Positions 24,352 to 34,500 of a stretch of 40,178 nucleotides of DNA are shown one piece after another. Position numbers and translations under genes: made by a program. A model generated the notes under the pieces. The model was not told where the DNA came from. It worked only from the letters and a program-made list of their open reading frames with translations, and searched no databases. Every line of letters starts with the position of its first letter. Positions within the stretch are counted from its first letter, which is position 1. The stretch covers positions 1 to 40,178 of the forward strand of contig JAQVER010000029.1 in assembly GCA_028697885.1 (NCBI GenBank), read 5' to 3'. The DNA comes from Desulfocapsaceae bacterium (GTDB taxonomy: Bacteria; Desulfobacterota; Desulfobulbia; Desulfobulbales; Desulfocapsaceae).

Positions 24352-25893
24352 ATGAACAAGAAATATCGAGTGTTTTTGGAGGCCAATGGCTTAAGGGCTG
24401 GTGCTACCGATCAGGAAGCATGGGCTCTTTATGATCAACTGGTTGCCGATGGAGTGGAGATGCCCGGCATTGATCCTGGTCAGCGCTCTGCTGCCGGAGG
24501 AACTCCTGCCGGTCTAGGTCAGACTCCTGCTGCCCCACCCACTCCCAGTCAAAATCGTGAGGAAGCTCCTGCCTCCCCCGATCTTGATGCCGCAGTCGCC
24601 CGTGCCCTGGTGGTCGATGCCCAGCGCCGCAGCGATATTGATGACCGCCTGCGGGTGGCCGGCCTTGCCGATGCCGATAACGGCGACTTTGCCCGTTCCC
24701 TGCTCAATGATCCCCAGATGTCCCTGGAGCGGGCCAGCAAAGCGATCTTTGCCCGTATGAAGACCCAGAGCAAACCATTCGGCAACGGTGCCTTCGGTGC
24801 TGAGGTCGGCCTCGAGGCCGGTCAGAAACTGCGGGCCGCTGTCACCGACGGTCTGCTTCTGCGCTCCGGTCATCGTCTGGAAAAACCGTCTGAAGGTTCC
24901 CGCGAGTTCCGCGGCCGCTCCATGGTCGAGATCTGCCGTGAGCTGCTGACCGCTGCCGGGATCTCCACGCGCGGTCTTTCCAACCGGGATATTGCCGGTC
25001 GTGCCCTGGCCTCCGGATCCACTTCGGATTTTCCGGCCATCTTCAGTGCCCTGGTCAATAAGAATCTGCTCAAGGCCTACATGGAATGGCCTCAGACCTG
25101 GCGTCTATTCGTTGCTATCGCTTCGGCCAATGACTTTAAGGCCATCCATGCTATCCGCCTGTCCGGATCTCCTGACCTCAAGGGGATGAATGAGAATGGC
25201 GAATACCAGACCGCCTCTTTCTCGGATGCCAGTGAGAACTACCGGGTTATCTCCAAGGGGATCAAGATTCCCCTTACCCGGGAGATGATCATCAATGACG
25301 ACCTGCGGGCCTTCACCCGTATCCCGCAACTCTTCGGGGCCGCTGCCAAGCGTATGGAGGGCGACGCCGTTTATTCGCTGATCACTGCCAATGGCAATAT
25401 GAGCGATGGCGTGCCCCTGTTCCATGCCACTCATAACAACCTGGCCGGGACTCCTGCCGTGCTTTCTTCTGATTCTTTGTCTGCCGGTCGCTCATCCATG
25501 CGGACCCAGAAAGGGATGGCGGGTGAGAGTATCGATGTTATCCCGGCCTTCCTGTTGACGCCAACCACCATGGAGACCGACGCCGACGTATTGCTGCGTT
25601 CTGCCTCTCTGCCCGAGGCCACCATGTCATCCGGTGTGGTCAACCCCTGGGCCGGCAAGCTGACTCCAGTATCCGATCCGCACCTTGACGCTGCCGACGC
25701 GAATGCCTGGTACATGCTTGGGCATCCCAACCAGGCCCCGGTGATTGAGGCTGCCTGGCTGGAAGGTGAGGAACAACCCTACGTCGAAGAGATGGTCGAT
25801 TTCAACTCCGATGCCCTGATCACCAAGGTGCGTCACGACTTCGGAGCCGGTGCTGTCGACTTCGTCGGTGCTTACAAGAACGCGGGGGCGTAA
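24352..25893 (+). CDS. major capsid protein (Mu gpT-like, with N-terminal scaffold part)
   Basis: A 513-residue capsid protein of HK97 fold. The C-terminal 300 residues (for instance VPLFHATHNNLAGTP and NAWYMLGHPNQAPV) resemble the Mu-type gpT major head subunit. The first 140 or so residues are Ala/Pro-rich and helical and probably act as a scaffold that the upstream protease removes. AAGGAG precedes the ATG. A strong hairpin follows the stop and separates this gene from the decoration protein. Confidence in the role is high, in the exact family moderate. Confidence 0.87.
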   Translation: MNKKYRVFLEANGLRAGATDQEAWALYDQLVADGVEMPGIDPGQRSAAGGTPAGLGQTPAAPPTPSQNREEAPASPDLDAAVARALVVDAQRRSDIDDRLRVAGLADADNGDFARSLLNDPQMSLERASKAIFARMKTQSKPFGNGAFGAEVGLEAGQKLRAAVTDGLLLRSGHRLEKPSEGSREFRGRSMVEICRELLTAAGISTRGLSNRDIAGRALASGSTSDFPAIFSALVNKNLLKAYMEWPQTWRLFVAIASANDFKAIHAIRLSGSPDLKGMNENGEYQTASFSDASENYRVISKGIKIPLTREMIINDDLRAFTRIPQLFGAAAKRMEGDAVYSLITANGNMSDGVPLFHATHNNLAGTPAVLSSDSLSAGRSSMRTQKGMAGESIDVIPAFLLTPTTMETDADVLLRSASLPEATMSSGVVNPWAGKLTPVSDPHLDAADANAWYMLGHPNQAPVIEAAWLEGEEQPYVEEMVDFNSDALITKVRHDFGAGAVDFVGAYKNAGA

Positions 25894-25914
25894 TCGCTGA
25901 CCGCTAAAAAATAA

Positions 25915-25939
25915 CCGGCCATCCTTACCAGATGGCCGG
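25915..25939. terminator. hairpin CCGGCCATC / GATGGCCGG after the capsid gene
   Basis: A perfect nine-bp stem with a seven-base loop. No T-run follows on the plus strand, but on the minus strand TTATTTTTTA comes after it, so it would terminate transcription coming from the right and could stabilise the 3' end of the capsid message on the plus strand. Confidence 0.55.
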
Positions 25940-25972
25940 AACCAATAATTGAAAAACAATGAGGTACAAAAA

Positions 25973-26302
25973 ATGGCTCAAAATCATGTTCAAAAAGGCG
26001 ATGCAATGCCCTGGACAAACGGCACCGGTTCCGCTGTGGCATCCGGTGATGTGGTAGTGGTATCCGCCATGGTCTGTGTCGCCCTGGGCGATATCGCAGA
26101 CGGTGAAGAGGGAAACCTGGCAACTTGCGAGGTATTCGAGGTGGCCAAGGAGGCCCCGCTGGTGATCGCCCAGGGCGACATCGTCTACTGGGATGCGGTC
26201 AACTCCAACATCGATAAGACCGACACCAACGTCCGCGCCGGCAAGGCCTTTGCCGCCGCCGCCAGTGCCGACACCACTGTCCTGGTCAAGCTGGGGGCGT
26301 AA
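25973..26302 (+). CDS. DUF2190-family capsid decoration protein
   Basis: A 109-residue beta-rich protein with the DUF2190 pattern: GSAVASGDVVVV, then VALGDIADGEEG, then GDIVYWD and a VLVKLG end. These proteins trimerise on the capsid surface as decoration/stabilisation proteins. GAGGT is upstream of the ATG at 25973. It stands immediately after the capsid gene, as expected. Confidence 0.78.
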   Translation: MAQNHVQKGDAMPWTNGTGSAVASGDVVVVSAMVCVALGDIADGEEGNLATCEVFEVAKEAPLVIAQGDIVYWDAVNSNIDKTDTNVRAGKAFAAAASADTTVLVKLGA

Positions 26303-26305
26303 TAG

Positions 26306-26614
26306 ATGGCCACTCCCCGTGAACATATGCAGGCCGATATCCTCTGGTTGTTTACCAATGAGGGAGATGAGGCCTCCGTATCCGCAGGATCTCTGCGGGT
26401 TATGTTCCGGGCTCCTGGTCAGGTGCTGGAAAACTTCGGAGGCCTCATCGTTGACGACCCCACGGCTCTGGCCTCCGACCAGCATGTCGCCGCCTACGGC
26501 ATTACCGGTGGTGAATACGGGACGACGATCACAATCAACGGTGTCGACTACCGGGTGCTGGCGATCGTCCCTAACGGTTTTGGTATTTCTCTGCTTACCC
26601 TGGAGATGGCATGA
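26306..26614 (+). CDS. head-tail attachment (FII-like) protein
   Basis: A 102-residue beta-rich protein with the pattern of lambda FII-like head-tail connectors: a start (EHMQADILWLFTNEG), then RVMFRAPGQVLENFG, and the end ITINGVDYRVLAIVPNG. It lies three bases after the decoration gene and overlaps the next by four bases. Role is inferred mainly from position. Confidence 0.6.
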   Translation: MATPREHMQADILWLFTNEGDEASVSAGSLRVMFRAPGQVLENFGGLIVDDPTALASDQHVAAYGITGGEYGTTITINGVDYRVLAIVPNGFGISLLTLEMA

Positions 26615-27051
26615 CCACCCTGCGTCAACAGATTATCACTGCTCTTGAGGACCGGCTGAAGACTATCACCGTGGCCAACGGCTACGCCACTGGAGTTGGT
26701 GTCAGCGTCTTTATCTGGCGCAAACACCCGGTCACTGCCTCCGAGACCCCTTGCCTGCTGGTGCAGGACGGTCTGGTTTCCCGCGAATACGGGGTGACCA
26801 TAAACAAGGTCAAGAATACCCTCACTTGCGACATCCTGGCTGTTGCTTCCTCGAATGCCACCACCGATGATGCCCGAAAGATGGAAGCGGATTTGGTCAA
26901 GTGTCTGGCTGCCTGGGATACCGCCGGTGGTCTGGCGGATCGTCTGCTGCTGACACGTTCTACTCCGGTCATGGAGCAGCATGAGAAGATGGTCGGCATG
27001 GTCCATGTGACCGTGGAAATCGTCTACACCACCGACCGTGACCTGTGCTGA
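26611..27051 (+). CDS. tail completion / minor tail protein
   Basis: A 146-residue protein whose start (TLRQQIITALEDRLKTITVA) and end (VGMVHVTVEIVYTTDRDLC) match the general form of tail completion (terminator) proteins that cap the tail tube where it joins the head. It lies between connector and tail tube genes. The exact family could not be named. Confidence 0.6.
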   Translation: MTTLRQQIITALEDRLKTITVANGYATGVGVSVFIWRKHPVTASETPCLLVQDGLVSREYGVTINKVKNTLTCDILAVASSNATTDDARKMEADLVKCLAAWDTAGGLADRLLLTRSTPVMEQHEKMVGMVHVTVEIVYTTDRDLC

Positions 27052-27066
27052 GGATAAAAAAACACA

Positions 27067-27510
27067 ATGAAAGAAGAACTGCTAGCCATTCGCGCCGCCC
27101 TGCAAGCCGGGATCACCTACGTCGCCGATGCCGACATCTTCATCGTTGAGGATGTCTCTGCCATTCGCCCGACTGGCGGCTATCCGGCCATAGGCATTAA
27201 GGACGGAATATCCTCCTATACCATCGAGTCTGGGGATCAGCAGGAGATTGAGCAGGATGTCACCATTGCCGTCTACGTCAACCCGGCAATGAACCAGGCG
27301 GGAATCATCGGCGATACGGGCACCAGCTTCAAAGGAGTCCATGACGTGGCGGCAGACATTATGACCCTGCTGCGTCATAACCTGCTCGGCAACATCGTAT
27401 CCACTGCCGTCCCCGGAAATGTCAGCGGATCTGAACAGCTTACCGACGGCAACAAGATCATCATCATGGTGACAATCACCATGCACTATACCCGATTCGA
27501 CCAAATTTAA
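27067..27510 (+). CDS. tail terminator-like protein
   Basis: A 147-residue protein in the same region, with alternating beta strands (YPAIGIKDGISSYTI, DVTIAVYVN) and the pattern HYTRFDQ at the C-terminus. Its position before the tail tube gene suggests a second tail completion or terminator component. No sure family. Confidence 0.55.
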   Translation: MKEELLAIRAALQAGITYVADADIFIVEDVSAIRPTGGYPAIGIKDGISSYTIESGDQQEIEQDVTIAVYVNPAMNQAGIIGDTGTSFKGVHDVAADIMTLLRHNLLGNIVSTAVPGNVSGSEQLTDGNKIIIMVTITMHYTRFDQI

Positions 27511-27520
27511 AGGAGTCACC

Positions 27521-28570
27521 ATGGCTGGAGAAATAACAGGAAGAGAAATAATTGTAGCCCTGAAAAAGGCAGCGATATGGCATACGCCGGTAGCATGCGG
27601 GGCAGGGGATGGCCTGCTGATCCTCTCCGATGGCATCAAGCCGGATATCGATTCCGAGCTTGACGACTCTGCTGGCCAGGCCTGGATCAAGGAGGCTGAT
27701 CCCGGCGTGATGACCGTTGCCGGCAACATCGAGGCCTACATGCGTTATGAGGGATTTGATACCACCCTGGCCCTGATCATGGGTGTAGCGGGAGTCCCGG
27801 TGCAGATCAATACCACGGCAGCCTATGCCAACAGCTATAAACTGGCCTCCAAGATCGACACCTTATTTGCCACCCTGGCCATGAAAAAACTGGCCGCGAC
27901 GGTTTGGGAGTTTCCGTCTGTTAAGTTGAACGGTTTTAAACTCTCCGGCGTGATGAACAAGCCTCTCAAAATCAGCCCGGACCTGCTCTGCGACAAGCTC
28001 GACCGGAAATCTGAGGTCAATACCGCAACCACCATGGGAGCGGTGACGGTGCCGGACTCCAAGAACCGGATCATCATGAACAAGGATACCGTCTTCCGGA
28101 TGAACAATCAGGCAGCCGTGGCCTTGAGCGATGGCGATAAGATCGCCCCATCTTCCTTTGAGCTGACCTTTTCCCGGCCCATGGATGCTGAGGCCACCGC
28201 CGGTCAGGAGGGAATCGAAGAGCCTGCCGATGACGGCTTTCCTGTTGCCACCCTGAACCTCAAGTTTCCCCGTTACAACACGGCAAACGACGCTTTCTTT
28301 GATGACTGGGAGGCCTATACCTCCAAGAAGATGGACATCACTTTCACCGGCCATGAGATCGAGAGCGGCAATAAGTACCTGTTCCGGATTCTCCTGCCTC
28401 ATCTCAAGATCAACAACCCGGAGGCGGCGATGTCAGGCCCCGGCAAGATTCCCTTTTCCATGCAGCTCAATATCCTCGGCGCGGAAGCAGCCCCTGAGGG
28501 GATGACAGGACTGGTGGAGCCCATGCAGATCGACGTGGTCAATAAGCGAACCACTGATCCGCTGGCGTAG
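27521..28570 (+). CDS. major tail tube protein
   Basis: A 349-residue protein with a strong AAGGAG site. The beginning (GREIIVALKKAAIWHTPVAC) and the middle (GFDTTLALIMGVAGVPV) follow the phage tail tube family; the rest is beta-rich and the C-terminus contains an Ig-like part. It forms the tube through which DNA passes. It is longer than lambda gpV (246), owing to the extra domain. Confidence 0.72.
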   Translation: MAGEITGREIIVALKKAAIWHTPVACGAGDGLLILSDGIKPDIDSELDDSAGQAWIKEADPGVMTVAGNIEAYMRYEGFDTTLALIMGVAGVPVQINTTAAYANSYKLASKIDTLFATLAMKKLAATVWEFPSVKLNGFKLSGVMNKPLKISPDLLCDKLDRKSEVNTATTMGAVTVPDSKNRIIMNKDTVFRMNNQAAVALSDGDKIAPSSFELTFSRPMDAEATAGQEGIEEPADDGFPVATLNLKFPRYNTANDAFFDDWEAYTSKKMDITFTGHEIESGNKYLFRILLPHLKINNPEAAMSGPGKIPFSMQLNILGAEAAPEGMTGLVEPMQIDVVNKRTTDPLA

Positions 28571-28576
28571 TTGATT

Positions 28577-28618
28577 GAATTACAAATTACGAATTACGAA
28601 TTACGAATAAGGAATTAC
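28577..28618 (+). repeat. heptamer tandem repeats GAATTAC
   Basis: Six heptamers in a row: GAATTAC, AAATTAC, GAATTAC, GAATTAC, GAATAAG, GAATTAC, ending two bases before the ATG of the tail chaperone gene. It fills most of the 50-base gap after the tail tube gene. Confidence 0.7.
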
Positions 28619-28620
28619 GA

Positions 28621-29070
28621 ATGGATATGCAACTGCAGGACATCATCGACACCAGGGAAGAACAGCCTCCTATCTGGGTGGCCTTTCCGGATGCCGATAC
28701 CTTTAAGGTGCTGGTCAGACCGCTGGGGCGCAAGCAGGCGGAGTTTGTTGAGGAAGCAACGGAACCCCAGTGGGACATGGCCACCCTGATAAAACGGCAG
28801 ATCCTGAACCATGACCGCTATCTGGAGCTGTTTCTGGGTTGGGTAGTGGTGGACTGGTCAGGATTGACTGTCGATGTCCTGCGCCGTCTGGTGCTGCTTA
28901 AAAATCTCAAGCAGCTGCTGCTGTTCAAGGGAGAGATTGCCTGTGATGACAAGGCAAAGTCCATGCTTACCCGCTTCTCTCCGGCATTCTCCATCTGGGT
29001 GAACCAGATCTGCCTCAATGTCGAGCGTTTCAACGCCGAGCGGGAGGAAGAGGGTGAAAAAAAGCCCTGA
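28621..29070 (+). CDS. tail assembly chaperone G-like protein
   Basis: The short form of the tail assembly chaperone (149 residues), acidic and helical as in lambda gpG. It holds the tape measure protein during tail assembly. The frame ends with the codons GAA AAA AAG CCC TGA, where a slippery heptamer lets some ribosomes shift into the -1 frame. There is no strong ribosome binding site; translation probably benefits from the tandem repeat region or coupling. Confidence 0.78.
   Translation: MDMQLQDIIDTREEQPPIWVAFPDADTFKVLVRPLGRKQAEFVEEATEPQWDMATLIKRQILNHDRYLELFLGWVVVDWSGLTVDVLRRLVLLKNLKQLLLFKGEIACDDKAKSMLTRFSPAFSIWVNQICLNVERFNAEREEEGEKKP
29058..29064 (+). promoter_or_regulatory. slippery heptamer A AAA AAG for -1 frameshift
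   Basis: In the zero frame the heptamer is placed as A AAA AAG, the most efficient bacterial -1 site, six bases before the TGA stop. After slipping, translation resumes at GCC CTG ACG and stays open for 104 codons. Confidence 0.85.
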
Positions 29071-29378
29071 CGGCGGTCCGTTTCTGCCTGGACTTTCCTG
29101 GCATCAACTGCCGCCAGTGCGCCGACAACCTGCAGGAAGACGGGATCTCTCCTGATTGTGAGACCTGCCCGGTAGCCACCTGGGACAGTGATACCAAAAA
29201 GGTGATGGCTCTCTATGCCCGGGCCTGCCCCTCGGGCGAGATCAATCAGTCGGCCATAAATCAGGCCTTACACGATCTGGAAGTACCTAGCCACAAAAGG
29301 CGGCTGATGCGCAGGATTATCCCTGTCATCCACCGCGAGGTTAAAAAAACTCAGAGTCACCGACCGTCCCAGACATGA
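29064..29378 (+). CDS. T extension of the tail assembly chaperone (made by -1 frameshift)
   Basis: A 104-codon frame with no credible start, exactly in the -1 frame after the slippery heptamer. The long product would have 252 residues (148 + 104), close to lambda gpGT (279). The extension has a Cys-rich start, CLDFPGINCRQC and CETCPVAT, which may bind zinc, and a basic tail. Its TGA overlaps the tape measure ATG. In lambda, the GT form links the chaperone to the tail tube protein. Confidence 0.85.
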   Translation, partial: ALTAVRFCLDFPGINCRQCADNLQEDGISPDCETCPVATWDSDTKKVMALYARACPSGEINQSAINQALHDLEVPSHKRRLMRRIIPVIHREVKKTQSHRPSQT

Positions 29379-31174
29379 GCGATAAAAACAAAATAGCCGT
29401 CGAGCTGGTAGTGGACGACAAGGGAACGCTGCAGGTCAAGGCATTCGCCTCCCAGTCTGACGCCTCCTTTCGCCAGGTAGAGGCAGCCGGTGTCGGAGCG
29501 GCCTCCCGTATTGAGGCTGGATGGAAAAAGCTTAAATCTGCCTGGGTGGAAATTCTGGGTGGAATGATGGCGGTGCGTGGGGCTTGGGACCTGATGAACT
29601 CGGCTGCCAAAGCTAAACAGGAGGAAGTCGCTTTCGCCTCTCTGGCCGCCTCCTACGGGGCCAGCGGCCAGCAGATCCTGGAACAGCTTACCGCTGTTTC
29701 GCGCGGAACCATAGATACGCTGACTCTGGTCCGAGATGTCGGTACCGCCATGATGATGGGCATCAAGCCGGATGAAACTATCAGCCTGATGAAAATCGCC
29801 ATGGCCACCACCAAGCAGACCGGGCAGACCACGGTCAAGGCCTTCTCCGATATCTCGCTGGCGGTCGGCAGACAATCAAGGATGATCCTCGACAACCTGG
29901 GTATCATCGTGGATGTGGGCAAGGCCAATGATACCTATGCCAAGGCTCTGGGAAAGACCTCCTCGCAGCTTACCGATGCCGAAAAAAAACAGGCCTTCAT
30001 GAATGCCACCTTGGCCGCAGGTAGTGAGCTGATGTCCAGGATGGGTGAGCAGGTAGATACCAATGCAGAGAAGTTTCAGCGCCTGACAGCCACTTTTGAA
30101 AATATCAAGGTGGCAACCGGGGATGTTTTAATCAGGGCCTTTAACCTGATTGAAGGGAATCTCTTCAAATTAGGCAGCGCCACCCAGATTCCGATTTCTT
30201 ATTTTTATCGTTTGGTCCAGATTATGGGCGGTGTTACTGACGCCATGCACCTCACAAGCGGATCTTTTGATCTCTGGGGAAAAAAGGCAGAAGAGGCATG
30301 GGCAACCTTTGAGACGATGAGTGATAAAGGGGACCAAGCCTTCAAGGATATGATGATATCCAATGACGCCATCATCAGAGGGCAAAAAGATTATACAGCG
30401 GCAATAAATGAGTCTGCCAAGGCCCAGGCAGAGCTGGAAAAAGGGCGCAAGGATATCGTTGCCCAACAGAAGAAAGAGGCGGACGAGATCGCTAAGGCGC
30501 AGGAGGAGATGTACACCGCGACCGGGTCCATGGCTGATCAGCACTATGCTTCCGAGGCCCAGAAGCTGGTGGAGAAGGCGGCACGCTGGCAGAAGGCCGG
30601 CGGCGATATCGTCACCACGGAAAACTGGCTCTATGACCAGCTCGGTCTGCTGGAAGATGAGGCCATAGCTAAGGGAGAGGCCAGCTCCGTCGCTTCCATG
30701 GACAGGATGCAGGGCAACTACCGTTCCCTGGTGGAACAGCTCACCTCCCAGAATACTCTGGTTGCCGAGCAGCTGACAGCCACCGGAATGAAAATTCAGG
30801 AACTGGACGGCTCCTCTTTTACCGTCACCGCCGCCCTTGATGGCTCAGGTTTCGAGTCATCTATCGATGTCCTTATCGGAAAATTCCGTGATCTGGCAGC
30901 TTCGGCCTCCATAGCTCAGTCATTCGCCATCGGTTCTGCGGCTGGTTCATCTTCCGGCGGCACCTCCACCTCATGGGATGGCGGCCAGTATGACAGCTAC
31001 CAGGTGGCAGCAGATTCCCAGACGGGACGGGACGGCGCGTCCCTCGCTGCCAAGTCGAGTTCAGGATCCAAGTCGGTGACCAGCAATACCATCATCAACA
31101 TTAATCAGCAGGTTTCCCGATCGGACGTGAATGCCATTGTCAGTGAACAGAAACGGCAGGAGGTGCGGAAATAA
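29375..31174 (+). CDS. tape measure protein
   Basis: A 599-residue helical protein that sets tail length. Key segments are ASQSDASFRQVEAAGVGAAS, a hydrophobic stretch (ILGGMMAVRGAW) and a coiled middle with many Ala/Lys/Glu. By the roughly 1.5 angstrom per residue rule, the tail would be about 90 nm, short for a siphovirus. It starts inside the end of the chaperone extension. The C-terminus is Gly/Ser-rich (about 525-570). Confidence 0.87.
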   Translation: MSDKNKIAVELVVDDKGTLQVKAFASQSDASFRQVEAAGVGAASRIEAGWKKLKSAWVEILGGMMAVRGAWDLMNSAAKAKQEEVAFASLAASYGASGQQILEQLTAVSRGTIDTLTLVRDVGTAMMMGIKPDETISLMKIAMATTKQTGQTTVKAFSDISLAVGRQSRMILDNLGIIVDVGKANDTYAKALGKTSSQLTDAEKKQAFMNATLAAGSELMSRMGEQVDTNAEKFQRLTATFENIKVATGDVLIRAFNLIEGNLFKLGSATQIPISYFYRLVQIMGGVTDAMHLTSGSFDLWGKKAEEAWATFETMSDKGDQAFKDMMISNDAIIRGQKDYTAAINESAKAQAELEKGRKDIVAQQKKEADEIAKAQEEMYTATGSMADQHYASEAQKLVEKAARWQKAGGDIVTTENWLYDQLGLLEDEAIAKGEASSVASMDRMQGNYRSLVEQLTSQNTLVAEQLTATGMKIQELDGSSFTVTAALDGSGFESSIDVLIGKFRDLAASASIAQSFAIGSAAGSSSGGTSTSWDGGQYDSYQVAADSQTGRDGASLAAKSSSGSKSVTSNTIININQQVSRSDVNAIVSEQKRQEVRK

Positions 31175-31542
31175 TGCCAGCCATCCGCTTTGTTTTAGGG
31201 GACAACAGCCTCACCTTTTCGCGGGGAATCCAGTACCCGGTGGCCAAGCCGGTGGAAAAGACGCAGGTGATCGACCGCACCGGCGGCGGCACCCTGCAGG
31301 TTGAGGATCTGGGCGTCACCATCCGCCAGTTTCCCATCGTCTTTCGCAGCCTGCCCCTGGCAGACTATGAGGCCCTGATCATCTGGCACAACGAGATCGC
31401 CAACGGCGCGGCCAATACCTTCACTTATTATGATGAAGACGGGGTGGCCAACCAGGTAAAACTGCTTACCCCCCGCCTTGATTTTCAGCAGACCTCATAC
31501 CAGCGCTTCGGTGGCGAGCTGCTCCTGGAGGTGGTTGGATGA
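31174..31542 (+). CDS. distal tail (gpM/Dit-like) protein
   Basis: A 122-residue beta protein placed after the tape measure, with the pattern FSRGIQYPVAKPVEKTQVID and RFGGELLLEVVG. This fits a tail tip adaptor such as gpM or Dit. It shares one base with the tape measure stop and overlaps the next start by four. Confidence 0.6.
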   Translation: MPAIRFVLGDNSLTFSRGIQYPVAKPVEKTQVIDRTGGGTLQVEDLGVTIRQFPIVFRSLPLADYEALIIWHNEIANGAANTFTYYDEDGVANQVKLLTPRLDFQQTSYQRFGGELLLEVVG

Positions 31543-34500
31543 GATCCGACCTGACCCCGGCCTTTATCGCTGCCAAGAATGCCGCTTTCCGACGGCCCCG
31601 GCAGTTGCTGGTCTTCAGGTTCCCCGAGGCGGGCGACGTCTACCTCTCGGATCAGCCGCTAGGTGCGGCCGACGGCCTGAGCCATGAATACCTGCCCCTG
31701 GTCGAATCCTGGGGAGAGCTGCAGGACTCGGCAGGCAACGCCGCCGATCAGGAGCAGAGCGAGATCCGTCAGATGAGTATCACCCTGTGGAACGGCGGGG
31801 CCAATCCCTTTTCTGATTATTTCCTGGGCGAGTATCCGGAAAACGTCGAGGTGGAATTGTATCAGTGGTTCGCCGGGCTGGCCGAGACCGATGCCGCCCT
31901 GCTTGACCGCTTTGTCGTCCAGGACCCCATTGAGTTTGACGAGGCATCGCGCCTGCTCAACCTTGATCTGGTGTCGATGGCCGTGACCCTTGACGCCCCC
32001 TGCGGCAGTCTGCTCACCCGGGAAGATTGGCCCTATGCCTTTGACGGCGATGTCGGCCGCGGCATCCCCCTGGCCTTCGGTTCTCCTGGCCGCATTCCCA
32101 CCCTGCAGGCTGTGGCCCCCATTATCCTGACCCTCAAGGGCTCGGTGCTGGCCACGACCATGACCCTGATGATCTATGAGGATCTGGCCGCCATGAATTT
32201 CCCGACCACGGCCACGGTCAAGATTGATGAAGAGCTGATCCGGGTCATCCGCGGCACCTATACCGACCGCCTGCTCGTGGTCCAGCGGGGATATACCTCA
32301 GAGGCCGCCGAGCATCTGGACAAGCGCGAGGTCATCCAGGTCATCGCCAACCATACCTTCCTGCTTTGCGAAGGGCCGGTCGCCGCGATCGATAATGTGC
32401 AGATCGACGGCTATCCGGCACCCTCGGATATTTACACGGTGCGGGCGGATCTCGACCCGGCCCGGATCATCTTCTCTGAGACGCCCTGGGTCAAAAAGTA
32501 CGCCGACGCCACCCGTTTCCTGCAGATGCAGTTCGATGGCATCGCCGCCAGCAACACCGCCCTGCAGGCGGCCAACGCCTTTGATGCTGCCGACCTGGCC
32601 ACCGCTGCCATCATTAAGACGGGTAACAGCGTTCTGGCCCTGCTCCAGGATACGGTGAACCGCAACCGGGGCGAGATCCTGCGCGCCTATCTGGCCGTTG
32701 AACACTGGGAGTCCGGCAACTTTGCCTCTGACTATGCCGAGGTCTGGGTCTCGGGAGTAGGCGTGGTGGGAAGGTTGTCCCGGCCAAATCCCGACGATAC
32801 CATTGAGCTGGATGCTGATGTCGATGTCGATCATGGCCATGTCCATGAGATCGGCGGCGAGCATATTCATAATTTCACCCAGCCCACCGTAAATACGGCA
32901 GTATCAACGACCGTGGCCACGGTCAACCCTGAACATACCCATGAGACGGCGGAGAGCGCCGGGGTGGAAAAGGAAGCGGCATACACCGCCTTGCCGTTTA
33001 TCTTCAACGTCATCAACGGCGGCGATGAGTCTTTCAATATCAGCGGCATATCAGGGACCGCCTTTTCCATTTATGTCAATATCACCTTCTCCGGGCTTGA
33101 GGATATAACAGTTTCCTTCGGGGGCTACACCTTTGCCACAGGGGCAGGCGGCGGCTCGATTGTCGGCTGGTTTAATATTCCTTCGATCTCTGCGGCTGGT
33201 TCCCTGCGCATCCAGTTTTATAGGGCCGCATTTTTCACCCCGGCCGTCGGGCTCTATACCTTCCATTTGAAATACCGGGAGGCCGTCTCGATTGTTGCGG
33301 TAAGGACAGCTGTTTCCGCCTCGGCTGCCACCTCCACCTCAACCAGTGTCGCCAACGGTGCCGTCAATGCCACCGGCGTGGTCAATGTCAAAAATCCGGA
33401 CGACGTTAAGGCCCTGGCTGCCGATAACCGGGCCGTCAACATCAATGCCCAGGACAACCCCTCCCGCACCGTGGTCAATCTCTTTGACTTGACAGCCCTC
33501 GTCAACTTCGACTGGGCCTGGTTCACGGGCCGGGAGATCCGCGTCACCTATGTCAATGCCGGGGATGCCAAATCAATCTATATCCTCCATGCCTTTTTCG
33601 ATGTGGAGTATGTGCCCACCGAGATCGTCTTTTCCACTGAGGTGACTGCCGAAGTGACAGGGATCTCCACCCTGGTGCGGCCGGATCAGGTGATCCAGAA
33701 CCTGCTCACCAGCAAGGGCGGGATTGATCCTTCCCGGCTCGACAGTGCCGCCTGGGCCACCGTGGCCAGCCAATATACCAGCAGGGGATACCGGATCGAC
33801 GGTCTGCTTGATGCCGGACTGACCCTGCGCCAGGCGATCAGCAAGGTCTGCCTGCAGGCCCATTCCCGCCACTTCACCTCCGGCGGCGCGTTCAAGCTGG
33901 TGCTGCGCGAAGGCCACCCGGCCAGCAAGGTCGTGGCCGCCCAGCCGACCCAGGACAGCCTGCAGGCCCGCTCCATTTCCGTGGCCCGCCAGCCCATGGC
34001 CGAGATCGCCAACAAGATCCAGCTCTTTTACAAGCGGGACTGGCTGACCGATGCCAGCGATGCCAGCGGCTATCTCGATTCGATCACGAAATCGGATACC
34101 GGGTCCATTGCCCGTTTCGGAGTCAAGACCCAGCCCGACCGCTATAATTTTGATCTGATCCGAGACGCCGACATGGCCTCTGCCGTGGCCGCCTTTTATC
34201 TGTCCACCGATGCCTGGCCGTCGAGCTTCTATACCTTCCTGGCCTATCTCGACCGCTTCGACCTTGAAAAGGAAGATGTGCTGGAGGTGAGCGCGCACTG
34301 GAACCAGATGGCCAAGGTGCCCATGGTGGTGCGGGCCATGGACCGGATCTTCGGCAGCGGCAAGAACAGCTCCATCAACCTGTTCCGGATCGTGGCCGAG
34401 AACCTCTACTACATCCTCAAGAAGGTGAGCCTGGCCGATCAGGTGCTGATCCTGGAGAGCCTGTCGATCATGATCACCGAGATCGGCGAGTTTGCCGAGG

